The notes beneath the pieces are model-generated. The model had not been told where the DNA came from. It searched no databases and saw only the letters and a program-made list of their open reading frames with translations. A stretch of DNA of 64,000 nucleotides. It comes from Terriglobus albidus (GTDB lineage: Bacteria > Acidobacteriota > Terriglobia > Terriglobales > Acidobacteriaceae). The stretch spans positions 1-64,000 of the forward strand of contig NZ_JAGTAS010000020.1 of the NCBI RefSeq assembly GCF_025685425.1. Direction: 5' to 3'. This document shows positions 17,755 through 26,460 of the stretch, one piece after another (the first letter of the stretch is position 1; each line of letters opens with the position of its first letter). The position numbers and the translations under genes are program-made.

Positions 17755-18837
17755 ATGAAAGAGCGCCGAGACATTGTCGCGCTTTCCGGCCAGGCGGGCG
17801 GTGGAGTTCTGGTCACGCTGGTGCGCGTGCATGGGTCCAGCTATCGCCGCCCCGGAGCCCGTCTGCTGATTCTGCCGGACGGACGCACCGCGGGCACCAT
17901 CAGCGGTGGCTGCCTGGAGGCGGAGATCCTGCGCAAAGCGCTCTGGAAGGTGCGTGATGGCGCCGTGATCGAACGCTTCTCCACTGCCTTCGACGACACC
18001 GCCGAGATTCCCTATGGCCTGGGTTGTGGCGGCATCGTGGACCTGCTGCTGGAGCCTGTGGACTCCGAGGCCTGTAAGGCTCTTCTAGGCGCAATGGCAG
18101 CAGCGCTGCACGGATATCCCTGCGAGGTCGTGACCTGGCTCCCACGTCCCGGCGGCGCCGGACTGAAGCGGTTGATCCGCTCAGCGCGTGGTGAAGAGCT
18201 CTTTGCGGACACCAACTTTTCCGGCTGCGACGAAGCTGATCCCGAACACTGTTTTGAAGAGACCCTCGCCGCACCGCAGCGGCTGGTCGTACTGGGAGCC
18301 GGGGAAGACGCCCGTCCTGTGGTGCGCATGGCCAACGAACTCGGTTGGAGCGTGATGGTCGCCGATGGCCGGCCTCAGCTCGCGAAACGGGAACGCTTCC
18401 CCGGCGCGGAGGCTGTCGAAGTCGCCGAGACACTCGCTGACGTGAAGGTGAGTCGCAACGATGCGGTGATCCTGATGACGCACAGCTACGAGCAGGATCG
18501 CCACTGGTTGACGGAACTTCTGCCGCTGGCGCCGAAGTATCTCGGTCTGCTGGGTGCGAGGCATCGTTCAAGCCTGTTGATCGAAGAGGCGGCGCAACGC
18601 GCAGGGCTCACTCTGCAGCAGGCCTGTGACCGTGTGCATGCACCGATCGGTCTCGACCTTGGCGGCGATGGTCCGGAAGCAGTCGCGCTCGCCATTCTTG
18701 CTGAAGTGCAGGCGGTGTTGCATGAACGTCCCGCCGGCTTACGCCAGCTCACCGCCGAGAAGGTGAGGACCATCATCGACGAAGGTCCGGCGGTCCGCTA
18801 TGAAGATGTGGTGTGCGCTCTGGATGTGCAGCCATGA
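17755..18837 (+). CDS. XdhC/CoxI family molybdoenzyme maturation protein
   Basis: XdhC-type proteins bind molybdenum cofactor and help insert its sulfurated form into xanthine-dehydrogenase-class enzymes. The 360-residue product has the N-terminal XdhC/CoxI block (residues about 10-75: VHGSSYRRPGARLLILPDG, SGGCLEAEI) and a C-terminal Rossmann-like XdhC domain (VVLGAGEDARPVVRMANELGW; LGLLGARHR). It sits 48 bp behind cysH and overlaps the MocA-like gene by ATGA. The matching molybdoenzyme is encoded about 1.6 kb further on, on the other strand. Confidence 0.88.
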   Translation: MKERRDIVALSGQAGGGVLVTLVRVHGSSYRRPGARLLILPDGRTAGTISGGCLEAEILRKALWKVRDGAVIERFSTAFDDTAEIPYGLGCGGIVDLLLEPVDSEACKALLGAMAAALHGYPCEVVTWLPRPGGAGLKRLIRSARGEELFADTNFSGCDEADPEHCFEETLAAPQRLVVLGAGEDARPVVRMANELGWSVMVADGRPQLAKRERFPGAEAVEVAETLADVKVSRNDAVILMTHSYEQDRHWLTELLPLAPKYLGLLGARHRSSLLIEEAAQRAGLTLQQACDRVHAPIGLDLGGDGPEAVALAILAEVQAVLHERPAGLRQLTAEKVRTIIDEGPAVRYEDVVCALDVQP

Positions 18838-19388
18838 AAACCGCGGCTTTGATTCTGGCGGCAGGGGCATCGACACGTCTGGGTCAGCCGAAGCAGCTGG
18901 TGCGCCTCGGTGAGGAGACACTGCTCCAACGATCGATCCGCGTCGCCAACGAGGCAGGATGCGAGCCCATCGTTGTCGTCCTGGGAGCCAATAAGGAAGA
19001 GATTGAAGCCGTGGTTTCGCTTGGCTCCATCCATGTGGTGCATAACCAGGAGTGGCAGGAAGGCATGGCCTCCTCCATCCGCGCGGGCCTGCGCGACCTT
19101 GCTATTGGAATGGCGGAAGGTGTGCTGGTGATGGCCTGTGACCAACCCGGCGTCACGGTAGAACATCTGCGAGCACTGCTCGGCGTGAATGGTCTTGCCT
19201 CCAGTGGATACGCGGGACGGCGTGGCGTTCCGGCAGTATTTCCACGTGATTTGTTCTCAGAGCTGATGCATCTGCAGGGAGATGCGGGAGCCAGAGATAT
19301 TCTGCAGCGCGAGACAGTGACGGTGATTGAGCTTCCAGGTGGCGAGGTGGATATCGATACGCCTGCGGATTTGGAGAAGCTTAACTAG
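18834..19388 (+). CDS. MobA-like nucleotidyltransferase, molybdenum cofactor cytidylyltransferase (MocA-like)
   Basis: MocA-type enzymes add CMP to molybdopterin to give the MCD cofactor used by xanthine-dehydrogenase-family enzymes. The 184-residue protein has the nucleotide-binding motif LILAAGASTRLGQPKQLV near the start and the later GYAGRRGVPAVFPRDLF block. The ATG at 18834 overlaps the stop of the XdhC-like gene, so I prefer it to an upstream in-frame codon at 18813. Function is inferred from the family and from the xdhC neighbour. Confidence 0.85.
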   Translation: MKTAALILAAGASTRLGQPKQLVRLGEETLLQRSIRVANEAGCEPIVVVLGANKEEIEAVVSLGSIHVVHNQEWQEGMASSIRAGLRDLAIGMAEGVLVMACDQPGVTVEHLRALLGVNGLASSGYAGRRGVPAVFPRDLFSELMHLQGDAGARDILQRETVTVIELPGGEVDIDTPADLEKLN

Positions 19389-19437
19389 TTTTCTTCTGTT
19401 CGTGTCACCTAAGGTGCCCCACCCGGACGGGGATGCT

Positions 19438-19905
19438 CTATCGCTCCGATGATCTGCCGAATAAACGATGATCCCAATGCACGGGCTCCGGTACTGAAGC
19501 AGTAATTCGCGGAAAATCCGGATGGAGAGGATTGATCAGGATGTTGCTCTCTCGGCCTTCCGTCACGACACTCGGCACCCGAAGTACTGCGGTCCGCATT
19601 GCGTTGAGCCAGCGATCGCCGGCCGCTCGAGCTTCGGTCAGATCTTCTGCGTCCCAGTACTGTAATTGCGAGGGCAAAATCGTCTGGACACGGAGGGAAT
19701 CTGGAATCGTAATACGAACTACTCGGTGGTGCTTTGGTGGAATCGAGAGATTCGCATGCACAAGCACCTCGAGCATCGCGCCCGCGTAGCTCTCGGCGGC
19801 GTAGATCACGCGCTGTCCTACAGAATTCCAACGGCCGCCATGCAACATAGCACCCGTTCCGTCGTAGATCGGGTGTCTGGAGTCAGCGATTCGATAGGCA
19901 AACAT
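19438..19905 (-). CDS. RES-domain toxin
   Basis: RES toxins deplete cellular NAD+ and are neutralised by Xre/MbcA/ParS-type antitoxins. The 155-residue product is a full RES domain: YRIADSRHPIYDGTGA, GGRWNSVGQRVIYAAES (23-39), AGAMLEVLVH (41-50) and the C-terminal NILINPLHPDF. It begins two bases after the antitoxin stop codon. Its TAG stop is the start of TAGAGCATCCCC, resembling the first eight bases of the 115-bp repeat found elsewhere. The pair lies between the molybdenum-cofactor genes and the molybdoenzyme they would serve. Confidence 0.88.
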   Translation of the reverse strand: MFAYRIADSRHPIYDGTGAMLHGGRWNSVGQRVIYAAESYAGAMLEVLVHANLSIPPKHHRVVRITIPDSLRVQTILPSQLQYWDAEDLTEARAAGDRWLNAMRTAVLRVPSVVTEGRESNILINPLHPDFPRITASVPEPVHWDHRLFGRSSER

Positions 19906-19907
19906 CG

Positions 19908-20330
19908 CTAAACAGGAAGACCGTAAAAAAGCTTATCGAGCAAATCCTCCACACGCCGGGCTCCGAGTTCAGTACGTGCCACTTCAAGTGGAGTCATATC
20001 ACCGAGCTCCCGGTGAGGTTTATTCATCCACTCGCGAGCCTGTTCACGATCGTCCCACACATACTCTGCCTGTGCCAGGACACGTGCGAGACGCTCAGTG
20101 CGCTCGCTTTCATCCACGGAGAGGCGTCGTACACGTCGCTTCCAGGTTGCCGCCGGAACCACCTTGAATTTGTAGGCACTGGCAACGCGCGGATCTTCAT
20201 AAAGCCGCGCTGAGAGCCTCTCCAAGGACCGCTTTGGGAGCCCTGCCGAAACAGCAGACTCCAGCTCACGGACCGTTCGGATGGACGCGCTGAGACCGAG
20301 AATCTCAGCGATCGATTGCGGCTCAACCAT
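19908..20330 (-). CDS. Xre/MbcA/ParS-type antitoxin (DUF2384)
   Basis: This is the antitoxin partner of the RES toxin. The 140-residue protein has an N-terminal helical region (LSARLYEDPRVAS is not family-diagnostic) and a C-terminal MbcA/ParS-like toxin-binding domain: ERTERLARVLAQAEYVW, then AREWMNKPHRELGDMTPLEVARTELGARRVEDLL. The ATG at 20330 has GAGG eight bases upstream; a GTG nine bases earlier is less likely. The order antitoxin then toxin, almost touching, is typical. Such antitoxins usually also repress their own promoter. Confidence 0.88.
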   Translation of the reverse strand: MVEPQSIAEILGLSASIRTVRELESAVSAGLPKRSLERLSARLYEDPRVASAYKFKVVPAATWKRRVRRLSVDESERTERLARVLAQAEYVWDDREQAREWMNKPHRELGDMTPLEVARTELGARRVEDLLDKLFYGLPV

Positions 20331-20463
20331 ACCGGGCACCTCAGGCTCAGTATAGCCCTAAAAAAGGCTCAGATGGAGTACCCATCCAGCAGGGCAGGCG
20401 GGGTAAGCGGGTCCTTCGCTTACGCTCAGGATGACAGCTTTATTTAGATAGCCGTAGCGACGA

Positions 20464-21318
20464 TCACAGCGATAGCAAGAACTCATCCAGCAGATTGCAT
20501 GCGACCGCAATGCGGTACTTTGCTGTCGAGCGAATGTCATCGATCGGCTTGATCTCCGACGCCAACACGGCAGCAGCCTGTGTCCTCAGCTCCGGTGTTA
20601 TGGCCTTGCCAAGTAATAGTGCTTCGGTCGCATGCAGGCGGACGGGGCGGTCGATCAGGCTTGCTCCCGCGAGGCGAATCTCGCGAACCATCGCTTCATC
20701 GATCAACGCGGTCGCCGCAAGCGCAATCTTCGCGATGGCCTGTGCGTTGCGTGTGCCAACCTTGCGGACATACTGGCGGTGTTGCGCGAAACGGCGCGGC
20801 AGATGAATCGCGTAGATCAGCTCGCCCGGCTGCAAGACAGTCTTCTTGTAGCCAAGATGGAACTCGTCGTACGGCAGCGTGCGGCGGCCGGTTGCGCTTA
20901 CCAGCTCGATCGATGCGTCATAGGCGAGAAGCGCCGGCGGATTGTCCGCCGCGGGGGACGCATTTGCGATATTGCCGCCGAGTGTTCCGCGGTTCTGATT
21001 GGCGATCGAGCCGGTCCATGATGCAGTCTGCGCAAGCAGGGGAAACTCGCGTGCGATGGCCGCATTGCGGCGGATATCGGTGAAGGTCGCTCCGGCGCCG
21101 AGTATGAGCGTTTCAGGCCTCTCTTCGATAAAGCGCAGTTCTTTGAGGCCATCGAGCGAGATGAGCTCGTGCCGTCCAAGCCGGCCAACGCCGAGCGCTA
21201 CCATCAACTCGGTTCCGCCGGCGATAGGCGTAAGGCGGGGATTCGCCGCGAGTGCCGAGAGCACGGCGTCAAGCGAACCCGGAGCAGTGAGCGTGTAATC
21301 GCGAACGTCAGATCGCAT
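20464..21318 (-). CDS. Xanthine dehydrogenase family FAD-binding subunit
   Basis: This is the medium subunit of a molybdenum hydroxylase; it passes electrons from the iron-sulfur subunit to FAD. The 284-residue product has TPIAGGTELMVALGVGRL for FAD binding (about 31-48), GSIANQNRGTLGGNIANASPAADNPPALLAYDA (about 104-136) and the C-terminal CO-dehydrogenase flavoprotein domain. It is last in the three-gene operon and starts three bases after the preceding stop codon. Xanthine is the likely but unproven substrate. Confidence 0.9.
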   Translation of the reverse strand: MRSDVRDYTLTAPGSLDAVLSALAANPRLTPIAGGTELMVALGVGRLGRHELISLDGLKELRFIEERPETLILGAGATFTDIRRNAAIAREFPLLAQTASWTGSIANQNRGTLGGNIANASPAADNPPALLAYDASIELVSATGRRTLPYDEFHLGYKKTVLQPGELIYAIHLPRRFAQHRQYVRKVGTRNAQAIAKIALAATALIDEAMVREIRLAGASLIDRPVRLHATEALLLGKAITPELRTQAAAVLASEIKPIDDIRSTAKYRIAVACNLLDEFLLSL

Positions 21319-21321
21319 GGC

Positions 21322-21795
21322 TTACTTCCCTGCCTCCGCCAGCTTCGCCGTCTGCTGCACGGCTTCGAAGATACGCATGTAACCGGTGCAGCGACAGAGA
21401 TTGCCCGAGAGGCCTTCCCGAATCTCATCCAGTGTCGGAGCAGGATGCTTCTCCAGCAGATGGTGCGTCGCCAGGATCATGCCCGGAGTACAGATACCGC
21501 ACTGCGCTCCTCCCTCTTCCAGAAAGCACTGCTGAATGGGATGAAGATGCGTATGCTCGCCGAGACCTTCGATGGTGGTGACGGTTGCTCCCTGAACCTG
21601 CAGCGTGGGTACCAGGCAGGAGTTGACGAGCTCGCCATTCAGTAACACGGAACAGGAGCCGCACTCGCCTTCGCCGCAGCCCTCCTTGGTTCCGGTAAGG
21701 TGCAGATGCTCGCGCAGCAGGTCGAGCAGGCGCGTCATCGGAGGCGCATCGACGGTGACCTGGCTGTTGTTGAGAGTGAAGGTGATGGTGCTCAT
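21322..21795 (-). CDS. Xanthine dehydrogenase family 2Fe-2S subunit
   Basis: This is the small iron-sulfur subunit with two [2Fe-2S] clusters. The 157-residue product has the plant-type ferredoxin cysteines C40, C45, C48 and C60 ([14 protein letters not shown]) and the C-terminal [2Fe-2S]-binding pair of motifs [10 protein letters not shown] and [10 protein letters not shown]. Length is normal. I use the ATG at 21795; an in-frame TTG twelve bases upstream is weaker. It lies between the molybdopterin and FAD genes. Confidence 0.92.
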   Translation of the reverse strand: MSTITFTLNNSQVTVDAPPMTRLLDLLREHLHLTGTKEGCGEGECGSCSVLLNGELVNSCLVPTLQVQGATVTTIEGLGEHTHLHPIQQCFLEEGGAQCGICTPGMILATHHLLEKHPAPTLDEIREGLSGNLCRCTGYMRIFEAVQQTAKLAEAGK

Positions 21796-21857
21796 GTGTG
21801 ATTCCAATTCTGGGAAGCAGATCTCTCCGCTGGGCTATGGTGCTGTATCGCCGAAGG

Positions 21858-24173
21858 CTAGGGTGTTGTACCGCTAAAGACCGGACCAGCAACCGCAGGC
21901 TGCAACTGGGAACTATCGGCGGATATCAATGTCGGATTCGCCAGCTTGTCGAAGATGTCTTCGGGCAAGAGCGGGCAATGGTTGAAGCGAACACCTGTCG
22001 CTTCTTCAATCGCATTCAGAATCGCCGGAGCAGGGCCATCCATCGGAAGCTCACCGATGCCCTTCGCTCCAAAGGGTCCGTGAATGCTGGGGACCTCTTC
22101 GAAGAGCACATGGATCGGCGGAAGATCGGCGCTGGTGGGCATGATGTAGTTGGTCATCTGGTTGTTGGCCATTACGCCGTCTTTCCAGACGCACTTCTCA
22201 TAGATGGCATAACCGATGCCCTGCGCGACGCCGCCCTCGACCTGGCCTTTGGCGAGCACGGGGTTCAGCACCTTGCCGACCTCCTGCAGCGCCCAGAAGT
22301 TCTTCACCTCGGCCATGTAGGTGCGGGTATCCACCGCGACCTCGGCGACATACACCGCCCAGGCATACGCCGGGTAGGCGTCGCCGTGATACTTATCGTC
22401 ATCCCAGAAGATATCGTCTGGCGCCTGATACCGTGCGGTGGCGCGCAGCTCGCCATGTTGCTGTTTGTAGGCAAGCGCGGCATGGCAGAACTGTTCCGGC
22501 GTGTACGTCTCTTCCAGAAGACCGCTTGCACGCATGCAGGTCAGCAGGTTGTGCGATGCATCCTCCACCAGCTTGCCGACGATCATTGCGGTACGCGACG
22601 CGACCGTGGGTCCGCTGTTGGGTACGCGATCTGTATCGGGCTGGGCGATGCGGACATCTTTATAGGAAATGTGCAGCGTCTGCGCCGCTACCTGGCAGAG
22701 GATCGTATTCGTGCCCTGTCCGAACTCGGTGGACGAAACCAGAATCTCCGGTTTGCCTTCGTCGTCGACTTCAATCGCCACCAGCGAGTTTAACCGCCGC
22801 TCGCCGCTGCCGGTAAATCCGGCGCCATGCATGAAGGTTGCAAAGCCGATGCCGCGCTTGATGGGTGAGGTTGGATTCGTCTTGGCGAACTCTGCGCGCT
22901 TGGCGTGATATCCGCTCTCCTCCAGCGCACGTGTCAGCATGCCGTTAAGGTCGATGGGATCTTTGATCAACTGCCCTGTCGCTGTCGTGCCGCCAGGCTG
23001 AAGGAAGTTGCGGCGGCGAAGTTCTTCGGGCGTGATGCCCACGGTCTTCGCGATCAGGTCCATGTGGCGTTCGAGACCGAAGATCGACTGCGGCGCGCCG
23101 AAGCCGCGGAAGGCTCCATGGGGAGGACAGTTCGTTGCCACCGCCTTGGCGCGGATACGCAGATGCGGCCAGTTGTACGGTCCGGCAGCATGAATGGTGC
23201 CGCGCGAGAGCACGACGGGCGACAGCGTTACGTACGCTCCACCATCGATGGCAAACTCAATTTCGCCGCCCAGTAGTTTGCCGTCCTTTGAGACAGCGGT
23301 GCGGTGGCGCGTGCGCGAGGGATGGCGCTTGGTGGTCGCCGCCATATCCTCCATGCGGTCGTAGACCATCTTCACCGGCCTGCCGCTCTTCATTGCAAGC
23401 AATGCCGCATGGCAGCCGATCACCGAGGGATAGTCTTCCTTGCCGCCGAAGGCTCCGCCGGTCTCCACCTGGATGACACGGCACTTCTGTTCCGGCAGGC
23501 CAAACGCGAGCTGCAGCGCGTGATGCAGGTAATACGGACACTGCATCGATCCCCATACCGTGACACCCTGTTCGCTGTACTCCGCGATGACGCCGTTGTT
23601 CTCGATGTAGAACTGTTCCTGCGCTCCCGTGGAGTACTCGCCTTCGATGATGTAATCGGCAGTCGCCCACACATCCTCGACGTGGCCTTTCTCCATCAGG
23701 TAGGTCTTGAAGACATTGGGCGAGTCACCGGCTTCGCTATTCCAGATCACCGGCGCGTCGGGAGCTTCTGATTCTTCGATGGTAAAGACAGCGGGCAGCG
23801 GCTCATACTCGATGGTCACCGCATCGACGGCCTTGCGCAGCAGCGCTTTATCCGGATGTGCCAGGAGTACGATCGGCTCCTCCGGATGGTTCACGATCTC
23901 CTGCACCAGGCAAGGATGGTCCTTGAGCAGATGAACGATGGTGTTCTCGCCGGGGATGTCCTTCCAGGTAACGATGGTGAACTCGTCCCATGGAATGCCT
24001 TCGCCATAGCGGATGGCGGTAATACGCCCACGTGGAAATTTAGAGCGCACGGTGGCGCCGTGGATCATCTGCGGGAAGTGAAGATCGTCAATGTACTTGG
24101 CGTATCCAAGCACTTTGGCTTCGCCTTCATAGCGAAGCGCCGGTGAGCCGACAATGGATTCCTTGGCTGCCAT
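21858..24173 (-). CDS. Xanthine dehydrogenase family molybdopterin-binding subunit
   Basis: This is the large catalytic subunit that carries the molybdenum cofactor and hydroxylates purine or N-heterocycle substrates. The 771-residue protein has the family landmarks ETGGAFGGKEDYP, NCPPHGAFRGFGAPQ and GAKGIGE, the last containing the catalytic glutamate. The FGGK and AFRGFG motifs are those of xanthine-dehydrogenase-class enzymes. It is the first gene of the operon. The neighbouring purine nucleoside permease supports a purine substrate; this is inference. Confidence 0.92.
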   Translation of the reverse strand: MAAKESIVGSPALRYEGEAKVLGYAKYIDDLHFPQMIHGATVRSKFPRGRITAIRYGEGIPWDEFTIVTWKDIPGENTIVHLLKDHPCLVQEIVNHPEEPIVLLAHPDKALLRKAVDAVTIEYEPLPAVFTIEESEAPDAPVIWNSEAGDSPNVFKTYLMEKGHVEDVWATADYIIEGEYSTGAQEQFYIENNGVIAEYSEQGVTVWGSMQCPYYLHHALQLAFGLPEQKCRVIQVETGGAFGGKEDYPSVIGCHAALLAMKSGRPVKMVYDRMEDMAATTKRHPSRTRHRTAVSKDGKLLGGEIEFAIDGGAYVTLSPVVLSRGTIHAAGPYNWPHLRIRAKAVATNCPPHGAFRGFGAPQSIFGLERHMDLIAKTVGITPEELRRRNFLQPGGTTATGQLIKDPIDLNGMLTRALEESGYHAKRAEFAKTNPTSPIKRGIGFATFMHGAGFTGSGERRLNSLVAIEVDDEGKPEILVSSTEFGQGTNTILCQVAAQTLHISYKDVRIAQPDTDRVPNSGPTVASRTAMIVGKLVEDASHNLLTCMRASGLLEETYTPEQFCHAALAYKQQHGELRATARYQAPDDIFWDDDKYHGDAYPAYAWAVYVAEVAVDTRTYMAEVKNFWALQEVGKVLNPVLAKGQVEGGVAQGIGYAIYEKCVWKDGVMANNQMTNYIMPTSADLPPIHVLFEEVPSIHGPFGAKGIGELPMDGPAPAILNAIEEATGVRFNHCPLLPEDIFDKLANPTLISADSSQLQPAVAGPVFSGTTP

Positions 24174-24235
24174 GGTGCAAAAAGTATTCGCATAGCATAC
24201 GTCGCCCCAGACGATTGCGGAAGTAGGGATTCCGT

Positions 24236-24271
24236 TAGAGCATTTTCCCTGTTGCTGCGGAAAATGCCCTA
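24236..24271. repeat. 36-bp mini copy of the TAGAGCATTTTC palindromic element
   Basis: TAGAGCATTTTCCCTGTTGC runs into GCGGAAAATGCCCTA, forming a 9-bp perfect stem (GCATTTTCC/GGAAAATGC). It carries only the two ends of the 115-bp element. Read on the minus strand, its first three bases (24271-24269) are the TAG stop codon of the macrodomain gene. It could also act as a terminator hairpin. Confidence 0.75.
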
Positions 24272-24769
24272 GCGCAGCAGCGCGGCGTACGCTTGCTCTG
24301 CCTCGTCGCTAAAGGCGACGAAGAGGATGCGATCGAGCAGCGGTGTATGGGCGTGCGCGCGTACGGTAGGCACGGCGATCTCCGCCGCCCGTTCTAATGG
24401 GAAACGATAGACCCCGGTCGAGATCGCTGGGAAGGCGATGCTTTGGGCGCCATGCTCCCTCGCCAGGTCGAGGCAACGGTTGTAACAACTTGCAAGCAGG
24501 TCGTCTTCGCCGCTGCCGCCTCCGTTCCATACCGGACCAACCGTATGGAAGACCCACTTCGCCGGGAGACGGAAGCCTGATGTTGGCTTGGCGTCACCGG
24601 TTTTGCAGCCGCCCAGCAGACGGCAGGCATGCAGCAGATCGGGCCCGGCCGCGCGGTGGATGGCTCCATCGACTCCTCCACCGCCCAGCAGCGAGGAGTT
24701 GGCGGCGTTCACAATGGCGTCGACCGCCAGTTTGGTGATGTCTCCGCGGTGGATCTCAAGCGATGCCAT
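24269..24769 (-). CDS. Macrodomain protein, O-acetyl-ADP-ribose deacetylase type
   Basis: Proteins of this type bind ADP-ribose and remove acetyl or ADP-ribosyl groups. The 166-residue product is a single macrodomain: [34 protein letters not shown] (8-41) contains the catalytic [17 protein letters not shown] loop, and [12 protein letters not shown] is the second ligand-binding loop. It is divergent from the purine nucleoside permease gene, with 43 bp between starts. Its stop codon is the first triplet of the mini repeat. A link to the RES NAD-depleting toxin 4 kb away is possible but unproven. Confidence 0.92.
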   Translation of the reverse strand: MASLEIHRGDITKLAVDAIVNAANSSLLGGGGVDGAIHRAAGPDLLHACRLLGGCKTGDAKPTSGFRLPAKWVFHTVGPVWNGGGSGEDDLLASCYNRCLDLAREHGAQSIAFPAISTGVYRFPLERAAEIAVPTVRAHAHTPLLDRILFVAFSDEAEQAYAALLR

Positions 24770-24812
24770 ACGTCTTCAGATGCTATTCTCGCCGTAACCA
24801 GGAGCTATTTTC

Positions 24813-25871
24813 ATGTTGCCGTACCTTCGTCGCGCCGCCGTCTGTCTGCTTTCCTTTGCTGCCCCCATGCTCTGTGCCCAATCGACTCAGAAGCCGTGGC
24901 CTATCAAGGCTGTGATTGTTACCACGTTTGAGATCGGTAAGGACGAGGGCGATGTTCCCGGTGAGTTCCAGCTCTGGGTGGAGCGCGAACATCTGACCGA
25001 AACGCTCGACTTTCCGGGCGGCATCCATCCCATCCGCACCAACCCGGAGCACACCGTTCTGGGCATCCTGAGCGGTACTACGCTGGTGAACGCCACCACT
25101 TCGCTGATGGCGCTGGGCACAGACCCGCGGTTCGACCTCACGCACGCCTATTGGCTGGTGAACGGCATTGCCGGCGTCGATCCGGCAGATGCCGGAATCG
25201 GCTCCGCCGCTTGGGCGAACTACGTTGTCAACGACATCTCGCGTTACATCGATCCACGAGAGATGCCGAAGGACTGGCCGACCGGCTACTTCGCTATCGG
25301 CGCCCACGAGCCGAATAAGCTGCCGCCCTCCGGCGGCGTGATCCGCGACCGCGTCAATGCCTACAAGCTCAACACCAGGCTGACCGCCTGGGCCTACAAC
25401 CTCACCAAGGACACGCAGCTTCTGGACTCGCCCGAGGTTGCCGAGTTCCGTAAGGGCTTCACCGGCTATCCCAATGCCCAGAAGCCGCCCATGGTGATGA
25501 TCGGCGACACCTTCGCCTCTGACAGCTACTGGCACGGCAAGCTGATGACCGACTTTGCCAATGACTGGGTAAAGCTTTTCACTGACGGCCAGGGCAACTT
25601 CGTCATGACCGAGATGGAGGATTCCGGCTTCACCGAGGCGATGAAGCGTCTGGATCGCATGAAGCGTGTCGACTACCAGCGGTTGATGGTGCTGCGCACG
25701 GGATCGAACTTTTCCATGCCCCGCCCGGGTCATACTGCGATTGAGAGCGTGAACTCGCCCTACATCGGCACCCGGCCGGCGGTTGAGAACGCATGGCGCG
25801 TCGGCAGCAGGGTGCTGCATGAGCTGACCTCCAAGTGGGAGACCTACGCGACTCACATCCCCGGGGAATAA
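24813..25871 (+). CDS. Purine nucleoside permease (NUP family), exported
   Basis: NUP-family proteins take part in purine nucleoside uptake and are related to nucleoside phosphorylases. The 352-residue protein starts with a signal peptide (LRRAAVCLLSFAAPMLCAQ) and carries the family sequence GEFQLWVEREHLTETLDFPGG, LGTDPRFDLTHAYWLVNGIAGVDP and TEMEDSGFTEAMKRL. AGGAG lies nine bases ahead of the ATG. Its position beside the xanthine-dehydrogenase-type operon suggests purine scavenging. Confidence 0.88.
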   Translation: MLPYLRRAAVCLLSFAAPMLCAQSTQKPWPIKAVIVTTFEIGKDEGDVPGEFQLWVEREHLTETLDFPGGIHPIRTNPEHTVLGILSGTTLVNATTSLMALGTDPRFDLTHAYWLVNGIAGVDPADAGIGSAAWANYVVNDISRYIDPREMPKDWPTGYFAIGAHEPNKLPPSGGVIRDRVNAYKLNTRLTAWAYNLTKDTQLLDSPEVAEFRKGFTGYPNAQKPPMVMIGDTFASDSYWHGKLMTDFANDWVKLFTDGQGNFVMTEMEDSGFTEAMKRLDRMKRVDYQRLMVLRTGSNFSMPRPGHTAIESVNSPYIGTRPAVENAWRVGSRVLHELTSKWETYATHIPGE

Positions 25872-25881
25872 GCTGGAGGAT

Positions 25882-26460
25882 GTGAGTCTTACGCATCCGT
25901 TCCCCGCAGACTGGCGGGCCCAGGTTCTCGGCGGGCCGCCACTCATCGCTCCAGCGCGGCAATTCATCTATCCCCGTGCGGTTCCGGGCGAAGAAGAGGC
26001 GCTTGCGCGTGGCGCCATGTATGTCCTGGTGAAGCCCTCATCCGGTGGCGAGTTCCTGGCGACCTGCGCTCGGGGATTTGCTGATCCCGGCTTACCGTCC
26101 GGCATCTGGAGCTGCCCCCGCCCGCAGGAGCTATGCCTGATCGCCGGTGGCTACGCCTGCATTGTGGACACGCTGGCTCCCGAACGGGCCGCTCTGGTAC
26201 CGCAACGTCCTGTTATCGAAGTAGTGCCTGCCATCGAGGCCGGTCTGCTGCTCTTCGCTGGTTTCCACACCGTGATTGCCTGGGGAGCGAATGGCCTGGC
26301 CTGGGAGACCGGAAAGCTAACCTGGGAGGGTCTGACTCTGGGCGCAGTCGACGGGAACATCCTGAACGGGATGGGGTGGGACATGATGGCCGACAAAGAG
26401 GTGCCGTTTGAGGTGGACCTTAGGACGGGGAAGCATACGGGTGGTGGGTTTCGCGGGTAG
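25882..26460 (+). CDS. Conserved-looking hypothetical protein
   Basis: I do not recognise a named family. The 192-residue product starts at a GTG with GGAGG just upstream, ten bases after the permease stop, so it is probably co-transcribed. It has no signal peptide or membrane segment. It is rich in Gly, Ala and Trp, and the middle part (IAGGYACIVDT, VIEVVPAIEAGLLLFAGFH, GLAWETGKLTWEGL) looks like a compact beta-rich domain. Codon use matches its neighbours. Confidence 0.65.
   Translation: MSLTHPFPADWRAQVLGGPPLIAPARQFIYPRAVPGEEEALARGAMYVLVKPSSGGEFLATCARGFADPGLPSGIWSCPRPQELCLIAGGYACIVDTLAPERAALVPQRPVIEVVPAIEAGLLLFAGFHTVIAWGANGLAWETGKLTWEGLTLGAVDGNILNGMGWDMMADKEVPFEVDLRTGKHTGGGFRG

Noticed and set aside
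19438-20330. RES/Xre pair as part of an antiphage island
   Set aside because: No other defence genes (nucleases, methylases, reverse transcriptases) lie nearby; it is better described as a stand-alone toxin-antitoxin pair.
24783-25967. 394-residue minus-strand open frame
   Set aside because: It is antisense to the purine nucleoside permease, which has a signal peptide and family motifs; the antisense frame has none.
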